A stretch of DNA of 15,068 nt from a bacterium UBP1_UBA4783 (GCA_002403075.1 DHHB01000041.1:4541-19608); one strand, 5' to 3'. Counted from the first letter of the stretch, positions 8,083 to 14,463 are shown. The notes: generated by a model not told the origin, from the sequence alone. Numbers and translations: made by a program.

Positions 8083-8111
8083 ATTATGCAAGAAACGGGG
8101 GGATGATGCAA
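8083..8111 (-). promoter_or_regulatory. Promoter at the GWxTD start, possibly leaderless
   Basis: On the minus strand, TTGCAT (8106-8111) and CATAAT (8083-8088) are 17 bases apart. Standard spacing puts the transcription start at about 8076, one base before or at the ATG at 8075. That would make the message leaderless or nearly so, in line with the absence of a Shine-Dalgarno site. The -35 match is only partial. Confidence 0.4.
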
Positions 8112-8223
8112 CGGAGGCCGCACGGCGAGGCTCGGCACGAGGACGGAGCGGGTACGAATTTTGCATCGAATGGCGGCGGGGTAGTCCGTCCCGTCGCGGG
8201 GGCGCCCACCGGAAAGAGGGGAG

Positions 8224-9669
8224 ATGCAGCCGGTTACCGAAGCTCTGCCGCTCGAGTTCCAGCGGCTGCGCGAAGCGGTCGATTCCTTCGCGCGGCTCGT
8301 TCTGCAATCCCGTTTGTTCCCCGCCGGACATCCGGCGGTCGGGCACGCTCTTGCGACGGCTCATCTGCAGCTCGCCGCGGCGCTCGAGCGAAGGAAATCC
8401 CTGCGTCTCGTTTTTTCGCGGGACGCCCTTCATTGCCTCAATTTCAAGATCGACCTGCGGGATACGCGCGACCGGGCGATGCTCCTCCTCCGCGAGGCGC
8501 TCTCGCGGCATTCGATCGGCGAGATGGAACTGCTCCCGGACACGACCCCCGAGGAGCTCGCGTGTTTCGCGCGGCTGCTCGCCTCCCCGCCCTGCGGCGC
8601 GGCAGGCGCGGATGTCGCTTCGCTCGGCGCGCAGGTGCGATCGATCCGCGTGCGAAGCGGCTTCGCGCCCCGAGAGATCGCTCCGGATCGCGCCCTCGTG
8701 CCGTCCGGATGCAACCTCGTGGCGTGCGAGCGGCAAGCCGCGGAGCGGGGGCGGGATTCGAGCGGAGCGATGGGTGCCGTCGTCCGCGGCATCCTCCAGC
8801 GGCTCGAGAAGTTCCATTCGAGGGAGGGCGCGAACGCCGGCGAGACGATCATGAGCGTGATCGAGCGCGAGGGCAAGGGGACGGCGACCTTCCTTCTGCT
8901 CAACTCGCTGAGGGATTTCGACGACTACACCTTCACCCACTCGGTCAACGTGGCCGTCATCGCCGCGGCGATCGCGCGCTCTCTCGGATTCCCCGGGGGC
9001 TTCGTCGAGGGCACCGCCCACGCGGCGCTCGTGCACGACATCGGAAAGCTCTACGTTCCCCGGGAGATCCTGCGCAAGTCAGGGCGCCTCACCCCGAGCG
9101 AATGGCAGGCGATGAAGCGCCATCCCGTCGACGGCGAGCGGATCCTCAGGGAGGAGGGGTTCGATCTCCTCTGCCGCCGCGTCGCGTTCGAGCACCACAT
9201 GCGCCACGATCTCGAAGGGTATCCGAAGCCGAAGGAAGGGTTCGAGGCGCACAAGGCGAGCGAGATCGTACGCATCGCGGACAGCTACGACGCCCTCACG
9301 ACGAAGCGGCCGTACCGGCGCCAGCTCAATCCGTACGAAGCGATCAAGCTCATGGCCAAGGGAAGGGGAACGGAGTTTCGCCGCGACTATTTCGACGCCT
9401 TTCTGCGCATGCTCGGCAACGTTCCGCTCGGGAGCGTCATCGAGCTGTCGACCGGCGAGACGGCGCTCGTCGTGAGTTTCAGCGCGTCCGGAGACGAGAT
9501 CTCGCGAGTCCGTCTCATCGCCGATCCTTCCGGCGCGCCGGTCGCGGAAGAGATCGTCGTGGATCTCGGCGAGATCGATCCCGCGACGGGGGATCCCCTT
9601 CGCCGCGTCGTCGGCGTTCACGACGACCCGGTGCGCGACGTCGCCGGCGTCCGGTACTGCATCGATTGA
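8224..9669 (+). CDS. HD-GYP domain protein, c-di-GMP phosphodiesterase-like
   Basis: HD-GYP proteins are metal-dependent phosphodiesterases that break down cyclic-di-GMP (some act on other cyclic dinucleotides). In this 481-residue protein the C-terminal half (about 230-400) carries His239, the HDIGK motif (His271-Asp272), His300, HH (324-325), the signature HDLEGYP (Gly332-Tyr333-Pro334) and RIADSYDALTTKRPYR (Asp353, Asp356). The usual HHExxDGxGYP reads HHMRHDLEGYP here: the Glu is Met326 and the first Gly is Leu330, while Asp329 and GYP are kept. Residues 1-200 form an unrecognised N-terminal domain; there is no receiver, GAF or PAS signature I could identify. A purine-rich GGAAAGAGGGG segment precedes the ATG. 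Activity is likely but not certain, given the altered signature. Confidence 0.9.
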   Translation: MQPVTEALPLEFQRLREAVDSFARLVLQSRLFPAGHPAVGHALATAHLQLAAALERRKSLRLVFSRDALHCLNFKIDLRDTRDRAMLLLREALSRHSIGEMELLPDTTPEELACFARLLASPPCGAAGADVASLGAQVRSIRVRSGFAPREIAPDRALVPSGCNLVACERQAAERGRDSSGAMGAVVRGILQRLEKFHSREGANAGETIMSVIEREGKGTATFLLLNSLRDFDDYTFTHSVNVAVIAAAIARSLGFPGGFVEGTAHAALVHDIGKLYVPREILRKSGRLTPSEWQAMKRHPVDGERILREEGFDLLCRRVAFEHHMRHDLEGYPKPKEGFEAHKASEIVRIADSYDALTTKRPYRRQLNPYEAIKLMAKGRGTEFRRDYFDAFLRMLGNVPLGSVIELSTGETALVVSFSASGDEISRVRLIADPSGAPVAEEIVVDLGEIDPATGDPLRRVVGVHDDPVRDVAGVRYCID

Positions 9670-9690
9670 AGTCGAATCCCCCGAAAAGGA

Positions 9691-9739
9691 GTCACCCGAG
9701 GCGATCCATCCTCACGTGTGAGAGGATCACCCCGGGTGA
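9691..9739 (-). terminator. Large hairpin terminator of the small secreted gene
   Basis: Two 16-nt arms, 9692-9707 and 9724-9739, pair at 14 positions. The other two pairs are G-U wobbles in the minus-strand RNA but A-C mismatches in the plus-strand RNA, so the structure favours transcripts of the minus-strand gene ending at 9763. A small inner hairpin (CTCA/TGAG) continues the stem. Past the stem the minus strand reads CTCCTTTTC, giving a short T-run. It also sits 22 nt past the HD-GYP stop and could weakly end that transcript too. Confidence 0.5.
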
Positions 9740-9762
9740 TTACCGATGCTTCGAACGGAGCT

Positions 9763-10158
9763 CTAGAGCACTTCGGACGTTCCGATCTGTTTCACCCGAT
9801 CGAAAAACGTCCAGACGTACTGAGCGTCGGGGCTCGTCGCGTGGATGATGAACTCGAACCCCTTCTTGGATTCGATCGGCGCGGCCCCGGTCCGCGAGTG
9901 GCACACCTCGCCGTCGGTGAGCATGCACCAGCTCTTCGGCGCGTATACGTCGATGATCGTGCTTTTCGGGTCCTTGAGCTCGAAGGCGTAGATATCGTCC
10001 TTCTCCGCCGTGACGACGAGCTTGATGAGGTAGTTTCCGTCCTCGAGCTTCTGGACGCTCCGCTTCACCGTGGCCGGGGCGGCGATCGCAGCGACGCTCG
10101 CGAAAAGGAAGAGCGCCGCGAGGGCGAGAGCGGTCGTCGCGTAAGTAGCTTTTCGCAT
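9763..10158 (-). CDS. Small secreted protein, family unrecognised
   Basis: A 131-residue exported protein with a clear signal peptide (cleavage near AIAA, about residue 26). The mature chain has two cysteines close together (WCMLTDGEVCHS), which may form a disulfide, and alternates short charged and hydrophobic stretches typical of a small beta-sandwich; I do not recognise a family. The ATG at 10156-10158 is chosen over the in-frame ATG at 10173 because GGGAGG (10166-10171) sits 7 nt upstream, and the earlier ATG overlaps that site. The gene is a complete unit: promoter (10242-10271), a leader with inverted and direct repeats around the start, and a terminator hairpin (9691-9739). It is convergent with the HD-GYP gene. 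Such insulation suggests it is strongly or independently expressed. Confidence 0.8.
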   Translation of the reverse strand: MRKATYATTALALAALFLFASVAAIAAPATVKRSVQKLEDGNYLIKLVVTAEKDDIYAFELKDPKSTIIDVYAPKSWCMLTDGEVCHSRTGAAPIESKKGFEFIIHATSPDAQYVWTFFDRVKQIGTSEVL

Positions 10159-10193
10159 TTTGTTGCCTCCCATGATGTTATAGAAGCTACTTA
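10142..10193 (-). promoter_or_regulatory. Stem-loop enclosing the ribosome-binding site and start codon
   Basis: TAAGTAGCTT (10142-10151) and AAGCTACTTA (10184-10193) are perfect 10-base inverted repeats. In the minus-strand mRNA they would pair over a 32-nt loop that holds the GGGAGG site (10166-10171) and the ATG at 10156-10158, with the 3' arm inside codons 3-6. This could limit or expose ribosome access. No known riboswitch or thermometer class is matched. Confidence 0.5.
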
Positions 10194-10243
10194 ACTCTAA
10201 TTTACAAACAAATCAACCAATGAGTTGCCTTCTATGACGTTAT
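10163..10243. repeat. Imperfect direct repeat spanning leader and promoter
   Basis: TTGCCTCCCATGATGTTAT (10163-10181) and TTGCCTTCTATGACGTTAT (10225-10243) match at 16 of 19 positions, 62 bp apart. On the minus strand the first copy contains the GGGAGG ribosome-binding site, and the second overlaps the -10 region and predicted start. The repeat looks like a local duplication of the start region. Confidence 0.45.
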
Positions 10244-10271
10244 TATAGCATATAGCGGACAACGATGTCGA
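10242..10271 (-). promoter_or_regulatory. Sigma70-type promoter for the small secreted gene
   Basis: On the minus strand, -35 TCGACA (10266-10271) and a perfect -10 TATAAT (10242-10247) are 18 bases apart. The predicted start near 10235 leaves a leader of about 77 nt before the ATG at 10158. The surrounding 10174-10260 stretch is far more AT-rich than the rest of the window. Confidence 0.6.
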
Positions 10272-10320
10272 GGGGTTAAGCTGGATTCTTATTGATCGTA
10301 TCTGGCATGCATCTTTCAAC

Positions 10321-10347
10321 AAAAAGAGCCGGCTGTGGCAACGGCTC
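10321..10347 (-). terminator. Intrinsic terminator facing leftward
   Basis: On the minus strand, GAGCCG (10342-10347) and CGGCTC (10326-10331) form a 6-bp stem with a 10-nt loop, followed at once by TTTTTGTTG (10317-10325). This is the clearest intrinsic terminator in the window. The only minus-strand gene upstream of it is the HAMP-like gene ending at 10756, so it would stop read-through that has crossed the response regulator in antisense. Confidence 0.55.
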
Positions 10348-10391
10348 GATCAGGCGCCGAATCGCCGGTTCGCGCGCGGGAGGGGAAAGCG

Positions 10392-10772
10392 GTGAAGCGA
10401 ACGATACTCATAGTCGACGATGAAATTCACCTGACGCGGATCCTCGAGTTCACCTTGAGGCAAGCGGGGTACGACACCCTCGTCGCTCATGACGGGAGAG
10501 AGGCGCTCGAGAAAGCCCTCGCGACCGCGCCGGATCTCGCCATCCTCGATCTGACTCTGCCCGTGCTCGACGGCGGCATCGTATGCAGGGAGATAAAGCG
10601 CGCCGCGGGGGAGCGCGGCGTTCCGGTCATCATCCTCACCGCCCGGGATATATCGAGCCGGGGAAGAGACGAGTCGATCGAGGCCGATCTCTGGATGGAG
10701 AAGCCGTTCAAATTCGAGGCGCTTCTCGAAGGGATACGCTCGCTTCTCGGCGGCGCTACACCGGCTGAATGA
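10392..10772 (+). CDS. Single-domain response regulator (CheY-like receiver)
   Basis: A 126-residue receiver domain with no output domain. It has the acidic pair Asp9-Asp10, the phospho-acceptor Asp53 (in AILDLTLP), Thr83 and the signalling Lys104 (in MEKPF), so it should accept a phosphoryl group from a histidine kinase. GTG at 10392 is chosen because GGGAGGGG (10378-10385) lies 6 nt upstream and the protein then starts directly at the first strand, MKRTILIVDD; the in-frame upstream extension from 10335 would add non-domain sequence. No kinase is in the window. Its 3' end overlaps the convergent HAMP-like gene by 17 nt. It could serve a phosphorelay, motility or c-di-GMP pathway; which one is not shown. 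Confidence 0.93.
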   Translation: MKRTILIVDDEIHLTRILEFTLRQAGYDTLVAHDGREALEKALATAPDLAILDLTLPVLDGGIVCREIKRAAGERGVPVIILTARDISSRGRDESIEADLWMEKPFKFEALLEGIRSLLGGATPAE

Positions 10773-11385
10773 AGAGCGGATCCTTCTCGGGCGAAGCCTG
10801 TCCGTCGGGGCGGCGGAGCTCCCCCGGTCCCGGCGACGTTTTCCGCGCGACATACGAGCGGATTTTGGCCGCGGCTCCGGCCGTCGCAGCCGAGCCGGAC
10901 AGCTCGTCCGCGATCGCGGAAAGCTCGGCGGTGTCGGTCGATTCGTTCGCGGTCATGCGGCGAGCCGCCGCATCGAACGCTTCCTCGAGCGCGGCGAAGG
11001 CGCCGGTCCCGCGCGGCCCGGCGGAGGGGGCGGGCGATCCCTCCGCGATCGAACGGAGGGCGTCGTGGATCTCCCCGAGCGGGCGGAAGAGGCGCGAGGA
11101 GACGACGATCGAGAGCGCATAGAAGGATGCGACGATGATGCCGACGAAAACGAGGGTATTCACGATGAGAAGGTTCCTCATCTGCGCCGCGACCTGTCCG
11201 AGCTCCGGAATCTGGCGCGCCACGGCCGATTCGTTCGCGAGAAGGGCGAAATAGAATGAGCAGCCGAAAACGACCGCTACCGCGACGGAGCTCGCGAGTA
11301 TCAGCATGCCGATCCGTTTCCTGACGCCGCGGGCGAGAGAATCGGCCGCTCTCCCGGCCCTCTCCTGATCGTGTATCCGGCTCAT
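10756..11385 (-). CDS. Two-TM membrane protein with HAMP-like segment, no output domain
   Basis: A 209-residue protein with two hydrophobic helices (about 25-49 and 72-95) and only about 22 residues between them, too short for a usual periplasmic sensor domain. After the second helix comes a HAMP-like first helix with the typical Pro102-Leu103-Gly-Glu-Ile106 and a Glu115, then a predicted helix (FAALEEAFDAAARRM). No kinase, methyl-accepting or cyclase domain follows; the tail is Pro/Gly-rich. AAGGAG (11395-11400) lies 9 nt before the ATG. It overlaps the convergent response regulator by 17 nt. It may be a truncated or partner-dependent transducer. The HAMP assignment is by eye and tentative. 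Confidence 0.65.
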   Translation of the reverse strand: MSRIHDQERAGRAADSLARGVRKRIGMLILASSVAVAVVFGCSFYFALLANESAVARQIPELGQVAAQMRNLLIVNTLVFVGIIVASFYALSIVVSSRLFRPLGEIHDALRSIAEGSPAPSAGPRGTGAFAALEEAFDAAARRMTANESTDTAELSAIADELSGSAATAGAAAKIRSYVARKTSPGPGELRRPDGQASPEKDPLFIQPV

Positions 11386-11413
11386 ATCCGTTCACTCCTT
11401 GATTGCGGATGAA

Positions 11414-11464
11414 GCGCCCTCGATCCGGATGGAATTCGGCCATCCGGAGCTCGTCTCCGGGCGC
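11414..11464 (-). promoter_or_regulatory. Structured leader with competing hairpins
   Basis: The 118-nt gap between DUF116 and the HAMP-like gene contains nested inverted repeats. An outer stem pairs 11459-11464 with 11414-11419 (GCGCCC/GGGCGC). Within it, a 9-bp stem (11424-11432 with 11440-11448, loop 7) competes with a 6-bp stem (11444-11449 with 11455-11460, loop 5), because both use 11444-11448. The element ends 14 nt upstream of the AAGGAG site. There is no T-run, so attenuation by termination is not indicated. Confidence 0.4.
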
Positions 11465-11503
11465 CGAAACGGAAATGCATCAAGGAACGTGCCAGCGGCC
11501 GGG

Positions 11504-12286
11504 CTAGGACGGTTTGTTGAAGAACTCGAGCGCTTCCCGGAATGCCTCGACGTCGATCGCCGTTTCCTTGCACGGGCCGAAGGGCCGGATGTTCGGAATG
11601 CCGATGACGGGAATGCGGGGAGCGACGTCGTGGATTCCGCTCATGAGGTCGCGCTCGCAGGCGACGGCGACGATCGCGCGGGGGCGAAGGTCCCGGATAT
11701 ACGCGCGCGCCTCCGCTCCTCCCGGCGCGGTATGAAGCGTCACGTCGGGATAGGCGGAGCAGAGGTCGCGCAGCTCGCGCTTGATCTCCGCGCTGAGGCA
11801 GCGGGGCAGGAGGGCCAGCACGGCGCCCCGCCCCGGGGACGCCTCGGCGAGCCTGTTGCTCACCGCGATGAAGGAGTGCCCGATACGGTCGCGCGAGATG
11901 CCGAGCGAGGACGCGAGTCTCGCGACGACGGGAAAGAGGATGAAGAGGAGGCGCCTGCCCCGGCTCATGCAGACGGCGAGGTAGAAACGGCGCGAATGAA
12001 CCGCGGCGGCGAGAAGCGCGTACCAGACGAGAAAGAAAACGGCGCCCGCGGCCACTGCCGCGGTGAAGGCGGCGGCGAAGGGGCGCCCGAACTGCTCGAA
12101 CCGGGGAAGGACGAGATACCAGAAGAGAGCGGCGAGAAGGACGAACCCCACGAGCACGACGAGCGACAGGACGAGAAACGTCCGCTTCCCCTCCCGGATT
12201 TCGGACGGCTCGTCGCTCCCGTGCCAGTCGAGCCATTCGTCTCCGAGGACCCGGTCGCGTGAACGTTTGTCGGCGGTCGAGCTCAT
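11504..12286 (-). CDS. DUF116 family membrane protein
   Basis: A 260-residue protein of the DUF116 family, whose function is not established. The N-terminal part is charged and carries two membrane helices (about 36-59 and 72-96). The conserved C-terminal part holds four cysteines in family-typical settings: LPRCL (Cys163), Cys176, VACERDLMSGI (Cys210) and PNIRPFGPCKET (Cys239), which could bind a metal or Fe-S centre. ATG at 12284-12286 is preferred over the in-frame TTG at 12308-12310, since a G-rich segment (12296-12301 on the minus strand) lies 9 nt upstream. It is divergent from the EamA gene, sharing a palindromic promoter region, and sits 118 nt ahead of the HAMP-like gene on the same strand. 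Confidence 0.88.
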   Translation of the reverse strand: MSSTADKRSRDRVLGDEWLDWHGSDEPSEIREGKRTFLVLSLVVLVGFVLLAALFWYLVLPRFEQFGRPFAAAFTAAVAAGAVFFLVWYALLAAAVHSRRFYLAVCMSRGRRLLFILFPVVARLASSLGISRDRIGHSFIAVSNRLAEASPGRGAVLALLPRCLSAEIKRELRDLCSAYPDVTLHTAPGGAEARAYIRDLRPRAIVAVACERDLMSGIHDVAPRIPVIGIPNIRPFGPCKETAIDVEAFREALEFFNKPS

Positions 12287-12316
12287 GACGCGGCACCCCC
12301 CGGCGGTCAATGCGAG

Positions 12317-12345
12317 AATCTACTTGAACGCGCGCCGCCGTTCAA
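12317..12345 (-). promoter_or_regulatory. Promoter for DUF116, sharing a palindrome
   Basis: On the minus strand the -35 box TTGAAC (12340-12345) and the -10 box TAGATT (12317-12322) are 17 bases apart. Its -35 box is the right arm of the palindrome at 12324-12345. The predicted start near 12310 leaves a leader of about 24 nt. It overlaps the opposing promoter for the EamA gene. Confidence 0.45.
12324..12345. promoter_or_regulatory. Perfect palindromic operator candidate
   Basis: TTGAACG (12324-12330), 8 bases, then CGTTCAA (12339-12345): a perfect 7-bp inverted repeat spanning 22 bp. Each arm supplies the -35 box of one divergent promoter. A dimeric regulator bound here would control both DUF116 and EamA. 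No regulator gene lies next to it, so the protein is unknown. Confidence 0.5.
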
Positions 12346-12351
12346 TATGAT
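12324..12351 (+). promoter_or_regulatory. Promoter for the EamA transporter
   Basis: The -35 box TTGAAC (12324-12329) and the -10 box TATGAT (12346-12351, five of six) are 16 bases apart. The predicted start near 12358 leaves about 69 nt before the ATG at 12427. The -35 box is the left arm of the shared palindrome. Confidence 0.5.
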
Positions 12352-12426
12352 TCCGTCCCGGAAGGGGGCCGGATATCCGCGCCGCGGCGGGAGGTCGAAG
12401 CGCCGAACCGCGGGACGGACGGATCG

Positions 12427-13332
12427 ATGAACGCACGCAGCGCCGGGGTTCACGCACTTCTCGGAGCCGGGATAGCGGCTATCTCCTTCGGAGCGATCTT
12501 CACGAGACTCGCCGAAGCGCAGCCCGCGGTCGTGGCGGCGCTTCGAATGGCGTTCTCCGCGCTGCTGCTCGCGGCGCCGGCGTTGGGGTCGAGGCGCATC
12601 CGCGGAGAGCTTCGCGGCCTTTCGCGCCGCGACTGGGGCGCTCTCGCTCTCGCGGGGGGCTTTCTCGCGCTGCACTTCATCCTGTGGATATCCTCCCTGT
12701 CGCGGACCGGGGTGGCGGCGAGCGTCGTGCTCGTGACGACGAGCCCGCTATGGATCGGCGTCTACTCCGTCGTCGTGCTCAGGGTCCGGCTTCCGGCCGT
12801 ATTTTGGGGCGGACTTTCGCTCGCGATCGCGGGAGGAGCCGTCATCGGAGGGGGAGGCGCGCACGCGGACGCGGCGGGGAACCTCCTCGCGACCGGGGGA
12901 GCGATCGCCGTCGCGGGCTATTTTCTCGTGGGAGCCTCGCTCCGGCGGCGCCTGTCGATCGTCGCCTACGTGTTTCCCGTTTACTCGATCGCCGCGATCC
13001 TTCTCGTGGCCGGGACGATCGCGTCGGGCGCCTCTCTCGCCGGGCAGGCTCCGCGAACCTACCTCTACGGATTTCTCATGGCGCTCGTATGTCAGGCGGC
13101 GGGACATTCGATCTTCAACTGGGCGCTTCGCCGCCTCGGCGCGGCGGACGTCGCGGTCGCGACGCTCGGGGAACCGGTCGGCGCCTCGATCCTCGCCTTC
13201 GCCGTTCTCGGCGAGACCCCCGGAAAAGCGGTGGTCGCCGGCGGCGCGCTCATTCTCGCCGGGATCGTGATAGCCCTCTCGAGGGGGCATGCGGCGGACG
13301 CCGCCGACGGCGACGGCGCCTCAGGGCCGTAG
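12427..13332 (+). CDS. EamA/DMT-family transporter
   Basis: A 301-residue inner-membrane protein with about ten hydrophobic helices in two homologous halves, the EamA (drug/metabolite transporter) layout used for export of amino acids or other metabolites. Family-typical stretches are SFGAIFTRLAE with PAVVAALRM in the first half, and the end of the second half, TLGEPVGASILAFAVLGETP, where helix 9 is expected. The substrate cannot be predicted. The ATG has a weak GGACGGA site upstream. The stop overlaps the convergent TPR lipoprotein by 12 nt. It is divergent from DUF116 and probably co-regulated with it through the 12324-12345 palindrome. Confidence 0.9.
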   Translation: MNARSAGVHALLGAGIAAISFGAIFTRLAEAQPAVVAALRMAFSALLLAAPALGSRRIRGELRGLSRRDWGALALAGGFLALHFILWISSLSRTGVAASVVLVTTSPLWIGVYSVVVLRVRLPAVFWGGLSLAIAGGAVIGGGGAHADAAGNLLATGGAIAVAGYFLVGASLRRRLSIVAYVFPVYSIAAILLVAGTIASGASLAGQAPRTYLYGFLMALVCQAAGHSIFNWALRRLGAADVAVATLGEPVGASILAFAVLGETPGKAVVAGGALILAGIVIALSRGHAADAADGDGASGP

Positions 13333-14463
13333 ACGCTCGACGATACTGCGGGCCTCCTCGCGCAGCGAGCTCTCTCCCTGCCAGATCGCGAGAAAACGCT
13401 CGAACGCGGAGAGCGCCTTCGCGTCGCGTCCCTGCCTCAGGTACGCGTGTCCGAGATAATAGCTCGTGATCTGCGGCGCGCCGGCGCGCGCGGCGGCCGC
13501 TTCGAGGTCGCTCACCGCGCCGTCGATGTCCCCGGTGTTCATGGCGACGATGGCGCGGTCGATCTCCGTCTCCGGGCTTTCCGGTTCGAGCGCGGACGCC
13601 CGGGCGACGGCCTCCGCGGCATCCGGCCATTTCTTCATGGCGATGTACGTCTCCGCGAGGCCCCGCCACGCGCGGACGCCGGCGTCGTTCTTGTATATCG
13701 CCAGCCGAAAGTCGCGTTCGGCGTCGGCGAGCGCTCCGAGCGCGAGGTTCGTGCGCCCCAGGTAGAGGAACAGATCGTAGCTCGAGAGCGAAAGGGCGCG
13801 GGCGTCGGCGAGCGCTCCGAGCGCGTCGGCGTACATTCGCCGGCTGTAGGCGATCTTGCCGAAAAGCAGCATGACGGCGGCGTCGGAGGGTTTGAGGCGC
13901 TTCGCGGTGAGGATCTGGCCGTAGGCGGAGTTGTAGTCGCCGTTTCTGAAATAGGCTTCCGAGAGCAGCACGTTCGCGTCGAGATTGTTCGGATCGAGAT
14001 CGGCCGCTTCGGTCGCGTAATCCTGAGCGGCGCGGTTCTGGTCCTCCGCCAGGGCGATGGAGGCGAGTCCGAGCAGCGCCGGAACGTGGGTCGGCTTGAT
14101 GTTGAGCGAGGCGCGGTACGCGGACTTCGCTTCGGCGAGCTTTCCCTGCTTTTCGAGAGAGGCGCCGAGCAGCTCGCGGGCGGCGGGGTCCTGAGGGTCG
14201 ATGGCGGCCGCCTCCGCGAGGTGCACCTCGGCCTCCGCGTAGCGCCGGAGTCTGAAGAGGGCGAGGCCGAGGTTGTAGCGCGCCTCCGCGTCGCGGGGAC
14301 CGTGCTGGACGGAAAGCGCGAACAGCCGAGCGGCCTCCGCGTAATCCTCACGGTTCGCCGCATCGATTCCGGAGTTGTAGAAAGCGATCGACTTGTCGGG
14401 CCCGCAGCCCGCGAGCCCGAGACAAACGGCCGCCGCGGCGGCGATGATCATGAGTCTCGTCAT
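13321..14463 (-). CDS. TPR-repeat lipoprotein
   Basis: A 380-residue lipoprotein made almost entirely of tetratricopeptide repeats. The lipobox LAGC puts the modified cysteine at residue 20. Repeats follow from about residue 25 to the end, for example FYNSGIDAANREDYAEAARLF, ARYNLGLALFRLRRYAEAEVHL and VLLSEAYFRNGDYNSAYGQI; about ten units can be traced. Such proteins form superhelical scaffolds for protein-protein contacts in the periplasm, for example in secretion or envelope assembly. The ATG at 14461-14463 is preferred over longer in-frame starts because GAAGGGGA lies about 7 nt upstream and the signal peptide starts there. The 3' end overlaps the EamA gene by 12 nt. The partners are unknown. 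Confidence 0.92.
   Translation of the reverse strand: MTRLMIIAAAAAVCLGLAGCGPDKSIAFYNSGIDAANREDYAEAARLFALSVQHGPRDAEARYNLGLALFRLRRYAEAEVHLAEAAAIDPQDPAARELLGASLEKQGKLAEAKSAYRASLNIKPTHVPALLGLASIALAEDQNRAAQDYATEAADLDPNNLDANVLLSEAYFRNGDYNSAYGQILTAKRLKPSDAAVMLLFGKIAYSRRMYADALGALADARALSLSSYDLFLYLGRTNLALGALADAERDFRLAIYKNDAGVRAWRGLAETYIAMKKWPDAAEAVARASALEPESPETEIDRAIVAMNTGDIDGAVSDLEAAAARAGAPQITSYYLGHAYLRQGRDAKALSAFERFLAIWQGESSLREEARSIVERLRP

Noticed and set aside
7312..9036. 574-residue minus-strand frame
   Set aside because: It crosses HD-GYP in antisense and the GWxTD gene out of frame; Arg/Pro-rich, no domain.
6486..9848. 1120-residue plus-strand frame
   Set aside because: It runs antisense to the GWxTD gene and out of frame through HD-GYP; an artefact of high GC content.
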